DNA from: Boseongicola aestuarii
GTDB taxonomy: Bacteria > Pseudomonadota > Alphaproteobacteria > Rhodobacterales > Rhodobacteraceae
Direction of reading: 5' to 3'
Assembly (NCBI RefSeq): GCF_900184815.1
Contig: NZ_FXXQ01000016.1
Span: 1-60,943, forward strand
Length of the DNA: 60,943 nucleotides
In this document: piece after piece, positions 1-9,351 of the stretch
How positions within the stretch are numbered: position 1 is the first letter of the stretch
Layout of the letters: every line of letters starts with the position of its first letter
Made by a program: the position numbers and the translations under genes
Notes under the pieces: generated by a model
The model's database searches: none
What the model was told of the DNA's origin: nothing
Seen by the model: only the letters and a program-made list of their open reading frames with translations

Positions 1-90
1 AATTTGTCCTTTGGCGGGTTCGGGCACATCAATATCTGTTAAACGCAGCACTTCGGGGCCGCCATAACTGTCATAGATAACAGCCCTCAT
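1..90 (-). CDS. Zinc-type alcohol dehydrogenase / quinone oxidoreductase, N-terminus only
   Basis: Only the first 30 codons lie in the window; the gene runs off the left edge on the minus strand. The start MRAVIYDSYGGPEVL is the typical first beta strand of medium-chain dehydrogenase/reductases such as NADPH:quinone oxidoreductase. A GGAG ribosome site lies 6-7 bases before the ATG (position 90). Catalytic and cofactor regions are outside the window, so neither substrate nor zinc dependence can be told. It is divergent from the opp operon. Confidence 0.75.
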   Translation of the reverse strand, partial: MRAVIYDSYGGPEVLRLTDIDVPEPAKGQI

Positions 91-831
91 GGTCTACTCC
101 CTATTCCCAACTCCAGAATTACCCGCGGCTGGGTAATCTCCCTTGTTGAACGGCCATTGCCATTGCTGATTGGGCCTCGAAGTTAACCGAGGCCAAGATT
201 GGCATCAATCGAACAGTACATGCCGTTTGGGTCCGCTCTGTGCGCATAGCGGCCATTGATGAATGCTGCAGCGAATGACCGCTCAGAGCCCAAAGCGGAC
301 CAGGCGGCGATGCCGGTGTCTGGTGGGCATCATCGCGAAGCATCGTGCAGCATCGGTTACTATGGACGGAAAGCAGACATTCGCTGCGGCGAATGCCGTT
401 GGGGGTCTTGGGTTGCGGGCTTGTCATACAAACAATTTCCCGTTCGGGCTCGGGTCGCAAGAGCCGCTTCTGGCAGGCTGGTTGGAGGCGGAGAAATTCG
501 AGCGGTAGCTTGCGAACTTCTTTCTGGCAGGTGTCGAGTTGATACAGGTGATGGCGAGCGCAAGTGGGTATCGTCACCTACTGAAATTCATTGCAGATGA
601 TTTGAACACGCGGAAGAACGACACCGCTGGACTTTTTGGGCAAGCGCTTTTCTGGCGTTGGCAGACAGCAGATTCTTTGGGTTTTTGTAGGATTTCTTTC
701 ATCAATCTCACGCTGTTTCCATGGGTGCATTGGTCTGCATGACGCGTGGTCAGAACGAGTTTGATTTACTGGACTCTTGCGCTGGGCGGGCGCAGTCTCT
801 GTCTTATCAAGAAACAACAGGGAGCCTTTCC
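91..831. other. Long intergenic region upstream of oppA
   Basis: About 740 bases without a convincing gene. Open frames here on both strands have no recognisable family, poor composition and no good ribosome sites. The region holds one copy of a dispersed palindromic element (267-302) and a related AAAGCAGAC motif near 369-377. The oppA promoter must lie in the right part, but I cannot pick a clear -35/-10 pair. Confidence 0.5.
267..302 (+). repeat. Dispersed palindromic element, copy 1
   Basis: These 36 bases match 6330-6365 without gaps at about three quarters of positions. Both begin TGCAGCGAA and contain GAGCYCAAAGCGGAC. The core has inverted arms, GACCGCT against AGCGGAC. The second copy lies on the other side of the opp operon in the same orientation. 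It has no coding sense. Confidence 0.6.
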
Positions 832-2460
832 ATGAAACATATTAGAAATTCCGCCCTCGCGACTTTGGTCGCTACCACCATGCTTGCGTCGCCAGTTCTG
901 GCGGCGGGTACACACCCGACGACCGGGGAACCGCTGGCGGATGACCAAACCTTCACCTATCGCGTGCTGGACGAACACAGCTCCGTTGATCCGCAGGTTG
1001 TAGAAGATGTCACCGGCGCCGAAGTCGTGCGCGATCTTTTCGAAGGCCTTATGAACCAGGACGAAGAAGGCAACCTTGTGCCGGGTGTCGCAACCGGGTT
1101 CACGACGAATGACGACAAAACTGTGTATACATTCACTTTGCGTGACAACGCCAAGTGGTCGAACGGTGATCCGGTGGTTGCGGGCGATTTCGTCTACGCT
1201 TGGCAGCGCGCTGTCGATCCTGAATTGTCCTCGCCTTACGCTTGGTACATGGAGATCACGTCGATCGAAAATGCTGCCAAGATTATCGCAGGCGACGCAC
1301 CGATCACTGATCTTGGCGTGAAAGCAATCGACGACCGAACTTTGGAAATCAGACTGTCAGCACCGTTGCCATATTTTGCGACGATGACGACGCATTCGAC
1401 ATTGTTCCCCGCGCCGCGTTCGGTAATTGAGGCGCATGGCGCTGACTGGACCAAGCCCGAGAATATCGTGTCAAACGGTGCTTATGTCCTGACCGAACAT
1501 CTGCCCAACGAGCGGTCCGTTCGCGAGCGCAATCCTATGTATTGGGATAATGAGAACACGATCATCGATAAGGTCGTTGCCCTTGTGATCAACGACGAGA
1601 ATGTCGCTTTGACGCGTTATATGGCGGGCGAGCTTGACCGGACTGAAGTGCCGGCAGGTCAGTTCCCGCGCCTGAAGGAAGAACATCCGGAAGAGGCGAT
1701 CAGTTTCCCGCGTCTGTGCAACTATTATTACACGTTTAACCTTTCGAATGATGGCCCGGAGCAATTCAAGGACGTGCGCGTGCGCAAGGCCCTTGCGATG
1801 GCTGTGGATCGCAAGATCATCGTAGAGAACGTGCTGGCAGGTGGTCAGCCAGAAGCCTACAGCTTCACGCCCGCTGCGGTTGCCAACTTCGAGCCGCCAG
1901 CATCGGAAATGGCGTCGATGACGCAAGCCGAGCGTGATGCGAAAGCCAAGGAACTGCTGGCAGAAGCAGGCTATGGTCCCGACAATCCGCTCAAGTTCAG
2001 CATGATCTACAACACATCGGAATCTCATAAGAAAATCGCAGTGGCGATGAGCCAGATGTGGAAGCAGAAGCTGGGTGTTGAAGCCGAACTTGGCAACATG
2101 GAGTGGAAGGTTTTCCTTGAAACACGTGGCAACCAGGACTTTGAACTCGCGCGTGGTGCATGGTGTGGCGACTATAACGAGGCGTCCACGTTCCTCGATC
2201 TTCTGACGACGCCGTCAGGATACAACGACGGTAAGTTCTCTAGCGCGGAGATCGACAGTCTGATGACGCAAGCCCGAACCGCGAGCGAGACGTCGGACCT
2301 CTACACGCGTGTTGAGGCGATCATTGCGCAGGAACAGCCTGTGATTCCGATCTATCACTATGCCGGTGTCTATATGCTGGACAGCGATGTCGGGAACTGG
2401 CCTGTGAACAACGTCGAGCAGAACTGGTACTCGAAAAACCTCTACAAAATCGCTGAATAG
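832..2460 (+). CDS. oppA: Oligopeptide ABC transporter, periplasmic substrate-binding protein
   Basis: A 542-residue family 5 extracellular solute-binding protein (SBP_bac_5, OppA-like) that captures peptides in the periplasm and delivers them to the OppBC pore. The ATG at 832 is chosen over an upstream frame extension to 721 because a GGAG site sits 7 bases before it and a signal peptide follows (MKHIRNSALATL..., cleavage near SPVLAA). The mature start resembles OppA: LADDQTFTYRVLDEHSSVDP, then a segment with DLFEGLMNQDEEG. It is the first gene of a five-domain transporter operon; oppB follows after 71 bases. The exact peptide preference cannot be read from sequence. Confidence 0.93.
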   Translation: MKHIRNSALATLVATTMLASPVLAAGTHPTTGEPLADDQTFTYRVLDEHSSVDPQVVEDVTGAEVVRDLFEGLMNQDEEGNLVPGVATGFTTNDDKTVYTFTLRDNAKWSNGDPVVAGDFVYAWQRAVDPELSSPYAWYMEITSIENAAKIIAGDAPITDLGVKAIDDRTLEIRLSAPLPYFATMTTHSTLFPAPRSVIEAHGADWTKPENIVSNGAYVLTEHLPNERSVRERNPMYWDNENTIIDKVVALVINDENVALTRYMAGELDRTEVPAGQFPRLKEEHPEEAISFPRLCNYYYTFNLSNDGPEQFKDVRVRKALAMAVDRKIIVENVLAGGQPEAYSFTPAAVANFEPPASEMASMTQAERDAKAKELLAEAGYGPDNPLKFSMIYNTSESHKKIAVAMSQMWKQKLGVEAELGNMEWKVFLETRGNQDFELARGAWCGDYNEASTFLDLLTTPSGYNDGKFSSAEIDSLMTQARTASETSDLYTRVEAIIAQEQPVIPIYHYAGVYMLDSDVGNWPVNNVEQNWYSKNLYKIAE

Positions 2461-2531
2461 ACCAAGCGTTTGAACGGCTTCCCCCGTCGCACAGTTGTGT
2501 GGCGGGGGGCGGCTAACTCATTGGAAATTAT

Positions 2532-3455
2532 ATGCTTGGTTATTCGATCCGTCGCCTGTTGGCGGCCATTCCGACGCTGCTGTTGCTGATCGCGGCGTCC
2601 TTCGTCCTGATACAGGTTGCCCCCGGTGGCCCGTTCACATCCGAGCGGCCACTGCCGCCGCAAGTTCTTGCCAATATTGAGGCACGATATGGGCTGGATC
2701 AGCCGATGTGGAAGCAGTTTTGGGATTACCTATACAACATAGTGTTTCATTTTGATTTCGGACCATCCTTCAAGTTCAAGGACCGCGATGTGAATGACAT
2801 CATCGCGCAAGGCTTTCCGATCTCGCTGACCTACGGGTTCTTATCGTTTCTAGCGGCAACTTCCGTTGGTGTGACCTTGGGTGTGGCGGCAGCGATCCGG
2901 CACAACACCTGGATCGATTATTTTGCTGTCTCATTGGGTATTGCCGCACAGGCGCTGCCGAACTTCATCATGGGACCAATCCTTATTTTGGTCTTCACAC
3001 TCTATCTTGGCTGGTTGCCAGGCGGTGGCTGGAACGGGGGTGCATGGCCGTATCTGATCATGCCGGTGATCGCACTTTCGACCTCCTACATGGGGTCCAT
3101 CGCAAGGATCACCCGGTCGTCGATGCTGGAGGTTTTGAACTCGAATTACATTCGCACGGCTCGGGCCAAGGGCATCCCGGAACGCCAGATCATCTGGAAG
3201 CACGCGATGAAGCCGACGCTGTTGCCGGTCGTGTCCTACCTAGGGCCGGTCTTCGTTTATGTGCTGACGGGGTCGGTGTTCGTGGACATCTATTTTTCGA
3301 CTGGAGGTTTGGGACAAGCCTATGTCGGCTCGGCGTTGAGCCGGGATTATTCGGTGCTGTTGGGGGTCACGATCCTTTATGGCGGGCTGACTGTTCTGGT
3401 GAACCTTATCACGGACCTTGCTTATGCCTGGTTCGATCCGAAAATCCGGTATTGA
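2532..3455 (+). CDS. oppB: Oligopeptide ABC transporter permease
   Basis: A 307-residue inner-membrane permease of the OppB/DppB type. It has an N-terminal membrane segment (MLGYSIRRLLAAIPTLLLL), the family's QVAPGGPF periplasmic motif, about six membrane segments, and the EAA loop near residue 220 (RTARAKGIP...HAMKPTLLP) that docks on the ATPase. It ends with the usual DPKIRY. The ribosome site (TTGGAAA) is weak, which suggests that expression depends on oppA transcription. oppC starts 11 bases later. Confidence 0.93.
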   Translation: MLGYSIRRLLAAIPTLLLLIAASFVLIQVAPGGPFTSERPLPPQVLANIEARYGLDQPMWKQFWDYLYNIVFHFDFGPSFKFKDRDVNDIIAQGFPISLTYGFLSFLAATSVGVTLGVAAAIRHNTWIDYFAVSLGIAAQALPNFIMGPILILVFTLYLGWLPGGGWNGGAWPYLIMPVIALSTSYMGSIARITRSSMLEVLNSNYIRTARAKGIPERQIIWKHAMKPTLLPVVSYLGPVFVYVLTGSVFVDIYFSTGGLGQAYVGSALSRDYSVLLGVTILYGGLTVLVNLITDLAYAWFDPKIRY

Positions 3456-3466
3456 GGGGCTGACAT

Positions 3467-4393
3467 ATGTTTGGAAGCTCTAAAAAGACGATAGAATTGG
3501 CGGAAGCAGTGAACGAGCAGGCTATCGTTGGCCGTTCGCTCTGGCGGGATGCCTATGACCGGTTCACAAGCAACAAGGCGGCGATGGTCTGTGTGGCGAT
3601 CCTTGGGTGTATCGTGTTGTTCACGCTGGCAGGGCCTTTTTTCGCGGTCTGGGATAACGAAACGATCGACTGGACGGCGATGGGCGATGTGCGCGGACTT
3701 GGGGCGCCGTCCGTCGAGAGCGGGCATTTCTTCGGAGTCGATGATCTGGGGCGTGATCTTTACAGCCGCGTTATTCAGGCGACGACAACGTCACTTCTGG
3801 TAGGGCTTATCGGCGCGGCGATGGCCCTGATTGTGGGGACGCTTTACGGGATTGTCGCTGGCTATCTTGGGGGTCGGATCGACGGACTGATGATGCGTTT
3901 TGTCGATATCCTTCTGGCGATACCTTCGACACTGGTGATTATCCTGTTGCTGGTCGTCGCGGGGCGATCGTTCATCATGTTGTTCGTGGCATTGGGCGCG
4001 GTCAGTTGGCTGTCGATGGCACGGATTGTGAGGGGGCAGACGCTGACCTTGAAGAACCGTGATTTCATCGAAGCGGCGCGGGCAGCGGGCGTTGGCGAGT
4101 TCACAATCATGATACGCCATATTCTGCCGAACCTGCTTGGCGTCGTGATCGTCTATGCGTCGCTTTTGGTGCCAGAGATGATCTTGGCCGAGAGCTTTAT
4201 CTCGTTCCTGGGGCTGGGCATTTCGGAACCCTACACGTCGCTCGGTGCCCTGATCGCCGAAGGGGCCGGGACGATGGCCTATGGCACACTGTGGCAGTTG
4301 CTTTTTCCGCTGTTTTTCTACGTCACGATCATCATCACCATGTTTTTCATAGGAGATGGTTTGCGTGATGCGCTTGACCCAAAGGATCGCTGA
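3467..4393 (+). CDS. oppC: Oligopeptide ABC transporter permease
   Basis: A 308-residue OppC/DppC-type permease, partner of OppB. It has a long cytoplasmic N-terminus (about 40 residues) before the first membrane segment, the family motif HFFGVDDLGRD near residue 85, and an EAA loop (IEAARAAGVGEF...RHILPNLLG). The C-terminus GDGLRDALDPKDR is typical of OppC. The gene for the fused ATPase begins two bases after its stop codon, so the two are probably coupled. Confidence 0.93.
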   Translation: MFGSSKKTIELAEAVNEQAIVGRSLWRDAYDRFTSNKAAMVCVAILGCIVLFTLAGPFFAVWDNETIDWTAMGDVRGLGAPSVESGHFFGVDDLGRDLYSRVIQATTTSLLVGLIGAAMALIVGTLYGIVAGYLGGRIDGLMMRFVDILLAIPSTLVIILLLVVAGRSFIMLFVALGAVSWLSMARIVRGQTLTLKNRDFIEAARAAGVGEFTIMIRHILPNLLGVVIVYASLLVPEMILAESFISFLGLGISEPYTSLGALIAEGAGTMAYGTLWQLLFPLFFYVTIIITMFFIGDGLRDALDPKDR

Positions 4394-4395
4394 CA

Positions 4396-6201
4396 ATGGC
4401 CTTGTTTTCTGTTCGTGATCTGAATGTGTCTTTCACCACGCAGGACGGCATGATCGATGCGGTGAAGGGCGTTTCCTTTGATATTGAGGCGGGGGACTGC
4501 CTTGGGATTGTTGGCGAAAGTGGCTCGGGCAAAAGTCAGACGTTCATGGCCGCGATGGGGTTGATGCCGAAAAACGGGCTGGCTACAGGCTCGGTTCAAT
4601 TGATGGGTCGCGAGATGCTGAATGTTTCGATTCCGGAGCTGAACAGTCTGCGTGGGCGTGACATTTCGATGATCTTTCAGGATCCGCTGACGGCGCTTAC
4701 GCCGCATCTGAAGATCGTCAATCAGATGGAAGAAGTTCTGCGGTCTCATCAGGGATTGTCGGGGCGGGACGCCGAAAAGGTCGCTTTGGGTTGGCTGGAC
4801 AAGGTGCAAATCCCCGAGGCGAAACGTCGGTTGGATCAGTACCCGCACGAGCTTTCGGGAGGCATGCGACAGCGCGTAATGATTGCCATGGCAATGCTTT
4901 GCAATCCGAAAGTGCTGATCGCAGATGAGCCGACCACGGCGCTTGATGTCACGGTGCAGGCCGAGATTCTGGACCTGATGGTGGGACTTCAAAAGGAAGA
5001 AGGCACGGCGATTGCCTTGATTACGCATGACATGGGCGTGGTGGCGCGAATGTGCCGCGATGTGCATGTCATGCGGCATGGAGAATTTGTTGAAAGCGGC
5101 TCGGTGGACGAGATTTTCTCGGCGCCGAAGAAGGACTACACCAAGTCCTTGCTGACGGCGATGCCACGTCTCGATTCGGACGACGCACCACACGCGGTTG
5201 CGGCGGACGCCGAGACGCTATTGAGCGTGGACGATGTGATGGTGCATTTCCCGATTAAGCAGGACCGCGGGTTGTTTAGTGGGACGGTACTGTTGAAGGC
5301 CGTGAATGGTGTCAGCTTTGATCTGCGCGCGGGCGAGACTTTGGGGGTCGTCGGTGAAAGCGGCTGCGGAAAGTCGACGCTTGCACGGGCGGTTTTGCAG
5401 CTCATACCCCCGACTGCCGGAGCGGTGACTTGGCTGGGACAGGACCTGGTCGGGTTGACGTCTCATGCATTGAAGTCGAGACGCAAGGACCTGCAGATTG
5501 TGTTTCAAGACCCCTTAGCGAGCCTTGATCCGCGGATGACAATCTCTGCCTCGATCGCAGAACCTTTGCGAACTTTCCGGCCAGAGTTGACGTTGGCTGA
5601 GCGCAAGATCGAAGTGGCTGAAATGATGGAGCGCGTGGGCTTGGACGCGCGCATGGTGAACCGCTATCCGCATGAATTGTCTGGGGGACAGAACCAGAGG
5701 GTTGGCATTGCGCGGGCAATGATCAATCGGCCAAAGCTGGTCATCTGCGATGAGGCTGTTTCGGCCCTCGATGTGTCGATACAGGCACAAATCCTGAGGC
5801 TTTTGAAAGGCTTGCAATACGATTTTGGAATGGCGATGATCTTTATCAGCCATGACTTATCGGTCGTGCGAGCCGTGTCGAACCGGATCATGGTTCTGTA
5901 TCTGGGACGAGTGGTCGAAATGGCGGATCGCGATGTGCTATATGACGAGCCGCGCCACCCTTATACGAGATCTCTGATTTCGGCGGTGCCAATCCCGGAC
6001 CCTCATCTTGAGCGCACACGGCAGCGGCTGCGTATCCCCGGAGAATTGCCTTCGCCTTTGGATCCGAAAGCAGCGTTGAGGTTTATTCCGTCGCGGCTGA
6101 CGTCCGATTTGGCCTATCAGCCAAGTCTAAAGGAAGTTTCATCCGGGCATTTTGTCGAAGAGCACGATCCCCTGGAAACCTTGCTGGACCGGCCGGCTTA
6201 G
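4396..6201 (+). CDS. Fused oligopeptide transporter ATPase (OppD-OppF)
   Basis: A 601-residue protein with two complete ABC ATPase domains in one chain; E. coli encodes these as separate OppD and OppF. Domain 1 has Walker A GESGSGKS, signature LSGGMRQR and Walker [13 protein letters not shown]. Domain 2 has [16 protein letters not shown] and [12 protein letters not shown]. Each is followed by an oligopeptide C-terminal extension ([13 protein letters not shown] in domain 2). It supplies the ATP hydrolysis for OppBC at the cytoplasmic face. Fused forms are known in proteobacteria (YejF-like). The operon probably ends here. Confidence 0.93.
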   Translation: MALFSVRDLNVSFTTQDGMIDAVKGVSFDIEAGDCLGIVGESGSGKSQTFMAAMGLMPKNGLATGSVQLMGREMLNVSIPELNSLRGRDISMIFQDPLTALTPHLKIVNQMEEVLRSHQGLSGRDAEKVALGWLDKVQIPEAKRRLDQYPHELSGGMRQRVMIAMAMLCNPKVLIADEPTTALDVTVQAEILDLMVGLQKEEGTAIALITHDMGVVARMCRDVHVMRHGEFVESGSVDEIFSAPKKDYTKSLLTAMPRLDSDDAPHAVAADAETLLSVDDVMVHFPIKQDRGLFSGTVLLKAVNGVSFDLRAGETLGVVGESGCGKSTLARAVLQLIPPTAGAVTWLGQDLVGLTSHALKSRRKDLQIVFQDPLASLDPRMTISASIAEPLRTFRPELTLAERKIEVAEMMERVGLDARMVNRYPHELSGGQNQRVGIARAMINRPKLVICDEAVSALDVSIQAQILRLLKGLQYDFGMAMIFISHDLSVVRAVSNRIMVLYLGRVVEMADRDVLYDEPRHPYTRSLISAVPIPDPHLERTRQRLRIPGELPSPLDPKAALRFIPSRLTSDLAYQPSLKEVSSGHFVEEHDPLETLLDRPA

Positions 6202-6329
6202 GCCGAGAGCATGAGCGCGCGGGCAGCGGCAAAGTGTCGAGCAAGGGCAGTGTCGTAGCTATCGCTGAAACAGGCATATGTCCGCGTTAGACTGCCCAGT
6301 TTATATTGGCTATGCATCAGCGTCTCTAT

Positions 6330-6365
6330 GCAGCGAACGTCTGGTTTGAGCTCAAAGCGGACTAT
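6330..6365 (+). repeat. Dispersed palindromic element, copy 2
   Basis: The second copy of the element seen at 267-302. Here the core is an almost perfect palindrome of about 24 bases: GTCTGGTTTGAGC against the complement of GCTCAAAGCGGAC, with two mismatches. It lies in the 252-base gap between the fused opp ATPase gene and the next gene. Confidence 0.6.
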
Positions 6366-6453
6366 TGTGCGCGCCGCAATATCGCTCGCAATGGGCGGTT
6401 GGCCATCGGCATTCAACCGAGCTAAGTTGGCGCCATTAGATCAGGGGATCATA

Positions 6454-7428
6454 ATGACCAATCCAATTCGCTGGGGCGTCCTTGGGGCCTCGAACTTCGC
6501 AAAAGAACATATGGCTCCGGCAATCCACGCGGCTTCTGGTGCCAAGCTGGCGGCACTGGCGACGTCATCGCCTGACAAAGCCGCCGGTTTTCAAGCGTTT
6601 CAGCCGGACCTGAAGGTGCACAACAGCTATGAGGCTATGCTGGCTGATCCCGAGATTGACGCCGTTTATGTGCCTCTGCCAAACAATCTGCATGTTGAAT
6701 GGACGCTGAAGGCACTGGATGCGGGTAAACATGTCCTGTGTGAGAAACCGTTGGCAATGCGTGCGGCAGATTTCGATGCGGTGATAGAGCGGCGCGATGC
6801 GACAGGGCTTTTGGCGGCTGAGGCATATATGATTGTGCATCATCCGCAATGGCGCCACGCCAAGGCACTTTACGAGGATGGTGCGATCGGACGGTTGGTG
6901 CTTGTTGATGGCGTCTTCAGTTATGACAATCGCTCCGATCCCGGAAATATCCGCAACAAGTCGGAAACCGGTGGAGGCAGCCTTCCCGATATCGGCGTCT
7001 ATACATTCGGGTCGGCGCGGTTCGTCACCGGTGAAGAGCCGACTGCGGTTGAGGCGCATGTAAGGCGCGAGAACGGGGTTGATGTTTTTGCCCATGTTAC
7101 CGCCGACTTCCCGTCCTTCCGCTATAGCTCAGTCACGTCAATGCGGATGTTTACGCGGCAATATATGGCGTTTCATGGCGAGAAGGGCGTGATCAGGCTG
7201 ACATGCCCGTTCAACGCCAATGTTTTTGGCCAGGCCGAGCTGACTCTGGAGCGCGCCGGGATGGTTGTCGAGACGACGCGTTGGCCAGGGGAAAATCATT
7301 ATGTTTTGCAGGTGGAGAATTTCGGGCGTTCAGTCCGATTAGGCGCGGATTATCCCTGCCCGTTAGAATTCAGCCGCGGAACACAGGAGATGATCGACAT
7401 GGTCTGGGCTGCCGAGGGACTTGGGTGA
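6454..7428 (+). CDS. Gfo/Idh/MocA family NAD(P)-dependent oxidoreductase
   Basis: A 324-residue sugar/inositol dehydrogenase-like protein. The N-terminal Rossmann fold starts IRWGVLGASNFAKEHMAPAI, and the cofactor-domain motif CEKPLAM, with the conserved catalytic-loop lysine, lies near residues 90-100. The ATG at 6454 has AGGGG about 7 bases upstream; the longer frame reading from 6328 runs through the palindromic element and is unlikely. The C-terminal half should bind the polyol or sugar, but the substrate cannot be assigned. It lies downstream of the opp genes after 252 bases, so it is probably a separate unit. Confidence 0.88.
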   Translation: MTNPIRWGVLGASNFAKEHMAPAIHAASGAKLAALATSSPDKAAGFQAFQPDLKVHNSYEAMLADPEIDAVYVPLPNNLHVEWTLKALDAGKHVLCEKPLAMRAADFDAVIERRDATGLLAAEAYMIVHHPQWRHAKALYEDGAIGRLVLVDGVFSYDNRSDPGNIRNKSETGGGSLPDIGVYTFGSARFVTGEEPTAVEAHVRRENGVDVFAHVTADFPSFRYSSVTSMRMFTRQYMAFHGEKGVIRLTCPFNANVFGQAELTLERAGMVVETTRWPGENHYVLQVENFGRSVRLGADYPCPLEFSRGTQEMIDMVWAAEGLG

Positions 7429-7802
7429 TCGCGTTGCCTTGCGGCAAAAGTCCTTTTCGTCCGCATCTCAGACCTTGATGCGTCGCGCAGCGAAGGTCCG
7501 CTTTACGGTCTTTAGCCGTATTCCAAGGTTCCTAACCCTCAGGGCCACAGCACCTTACCAACCGCCTTTCCAGCCAACCCCGGTGCCTTTGCCTGCAAGC
7601 CTTCCCCTCATGCTGGGCCTTGAATGGTTGGGGCGAAAGAAAATAAGACCGCAAAATGGCTAGGGCGTTGCTGGCTCAAACTCTTCTTTTGGATTCTTTG
7701 GCTGAAAGGGCATGGTTTTGTTACCCATATGTTACCCCCGCATACAATAAGACGGGTAACCAAACTGGAAACATTTCTATCATGTTGAAAATAGGGAGTA
7801 AG
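7429..7802. other. Intergenic region downstream of tRNA-Arg
   Basis: About 370 bases between a plus-strand oxidoreductase gene and the 3' end of a minus-strand tRNA. No gene was recognised. Two direct copies of GTTACCC (7720-7726 and 7731-7737) and an inverted GGGTAAC (7754-7760) lie 40-85 bases beyond the tRNA 3' end. Such an arrangement can mark an old integrase site, but no integrase gene remains. Confidence 0.4.
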
Positions 7803-7879
7803 TGGCGCGCTGGGGAGGATTCGAACCCCCGACCCCTTGATTCGTAGTCAAGTACTCTATCCAACTGAGCTACCAGCGC
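7803..7879 (-). tRNA. tRNA-Arg (anticodon ACG)
   Basis: On the minus strand a complete 77-base cloverleaf can be folded. The acceptor stem is GCGCTGG/CCAGCGC with discriminator G and an encoded CCA. The anticodon stem is CTTGA/TCAAG with loop CTACGAA, giving anticodon ACG (read as ICG, Arg CGN codons). The T-loop is TTCGAAT with a GGGGG/CCTCC-type stem. It lies just downstream of the histidine kinase gene. Confidence 0.96.
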
Positions 7880-7927
7880 ACGGGACTGCCGTCTAAAGCC
7901 GGAAGCGCGGCTTTGCAAGAGACAATA

Positions 7928-9328
7928 TCACCTCGCAGCCTGAACTTCCGTGACAATCGATTTGGGCAATTCGATCAGGAAGACCGTGCCGTCCTGATCG
8001 GATTTCACAAGCTTCAGGGATCCGCCATGTCCGCGGATCAATTCAGCGGCGATGGCCAGACCAAGCCCCGCGCCGCCCTTGCGTGCACCGCCCTGAAACG
8101 GCTTGAACAAATGCTCGCGTGCCTTCAACGGCAGACCGGGTCCGTTGTCGCGCACTTCGATCGTCCAGAACCGGTCACATTCTCCGCCAATCACCCGGAT
8201 CACCCCACCACGCTTGGCCGTTTCGATGGCCTGACGCGCGTTGCGGATCAGGTTCGATAATACGCGATAGAGCTGTTCGGGATCAGCCCTGACGACCAGG
8301 CCCGCCGGGATCTCTTCTTCGAACTGAACGTCCTCCGATGCCGCAAGCCGTTCGCCCTCGACCGCATCGTTGACGACATCCGCAAGCGTCACCCGGTTCA
8401 GCGCGGGCGGAGGCTCTTCGGCCTTGCCAAACGCAAGCGTGCTCTCGCAGAGGTTTACCGCGCGGCCGATCGACCCCATCAGCTTTGGCACCATGCGCGT
8501 CACAACAGGATCTTCGCTTGATTCGATCCGGTCCGCAAAAAGCTGCGCCGTTGTGAGGATATTGCGCAGGTCGTGGCTGACCTTCGACACCGCGCTACCC
8601 AAGGACGCAAGACGTTCGCGTTGCCGCAACACATTCGTCAGTTCCGTTTGCATCGACTTCAAAGCGTGTTCGGCATCGCTCAGTTCGCGCACCGTAGCTG
8701 TCGGCTCGATGATGCGGCGCGCGTCTTCGGGCGCGGCAGCATAGCTTTTCATCGCCGTAACAACGCCTTCGATGGGTTTGACCAGCAATTGCCGAACGGC
8801 AAAAAACAAAAGCGTCGCCGTGAAGACCGAAATGACCGCCGACAAGATGAGGATCCGCAATCCATAGTCCAGCATTTCCGCCCGGAGGGGCCGGGTCGGC
8901 ATCGTGATCTCAATCAACTGCCCCGCATCCCGCGTCGGGTTTCCTATCACGCGCACAACCTCGTCTGCCGGGTTCCACAGACGCTTCATGGCATCGATGA
9001 TCAGCGTGCCCGCAGGCGCATCCCGCAAATCGTAGGTTGCAACAATCGGCGACGGTATCTCCGAAGCCAGCACCAGCTGCCGGACTTCATCACGACGCAG
9101 CACAACGTTGAAAACACCCGCGTTCTCAAGCAGCTCGTCTTCAAGGTCGGCGTCGATCATATCGTTGGCAAGCAGGGCAAGCGACGCGATTTGCGCCCGC
9201 TCCAGCCTGTCCATCATATAATCCTCGCGAAACCGCGCAATGGACGGCACGAAGATGAACACCTCCGCCAGCATCACGAAAAGAATCGTGAGAGCCAGAA
9301 ACCGTCCGGATAGCGTGTTCAGGAACAT
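7928..9328 (-). CDS. Membrane sensor histidine kinase
   Basis: A 466-residue kinase. Membrane segment 1 is near residues 8-28, a periplasmic domain of about 125 residues follows, and membrane segment 2 is near 157-177, then a HAMP-like linker. The H-box is KVSHDLRNILTTAQ with the phospho-acceptor near His252. The ATPase domain shows N-box NLIRNARQAIE (about 359), G1 DNGPGLP and G2 GGAGLGLAIA. No response regulator gene adjoins it, so it is an orphan whose partner is elsewhere. It is the third gene of a minus-strand set with the TVP38-like and flavoprotein genes (24-base gap). The signal is unknown. Confidence 0.92.
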   Translation of the reverse strand: MFLNTLSGRFLALTILFVMLAEVFIFVPSIARFREDYMMDRLERAQIASLALLANDMIDADLEDELLENAGVFNVVLRRDEVRQLVLASEIPSPIVATYDLRDAPAGTLIIDAMKRLWNPADEVVRVIGNPTRDAGQLIEITMPTRPLRAEMLDYGLRILILSAVISVFTATLLFFAVRQLLVKPIEGVVTAMKSYAAAPEDARRIIEPTATVRELSDAEHALKSMQTELTNVLRQRERLASLGSAVSKVSHDLRNILTTAQLFADRIESSEDPVVTRMVPKLMGSIGRAVNLCESTLAFGKAEEPPPALNRVTLADVVNDAVEGERLAASEDVQFEEEIPAGLVVRADPEQLYRVLSNLIRNARQAIETAKRGGVIRVIGGECDRFWTIEVRDNGPGLPLKAREHLFKPFQGGARKGGAGLGLAIAAELIRGHGGSLKLVKSDQDGTVFLIELPKSIVTEVQAAR

Positions 9329-9351
9329 GCGGCCTCGAAATTAAGGGGGCG

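Noticed and set aside
119-577. A 152-codon minus-strand frame in the gap upstream of oppA
   Set aside because: No family resemblance, odd composition rich in Cys, Arg and Pro, no ribosome site, and it crosses the palindromic element; treated as intergenic.
721-831. N-terminal extension of oppA
   Set aside because: The frame is open, but the signal peptide and the GGAG site fit the ATG at 832.
7721-7918. Minus-strand reading frame across the tRNA
   Set aside because: It is a translation of tRNA-Arg and its flank, not a protein gene.
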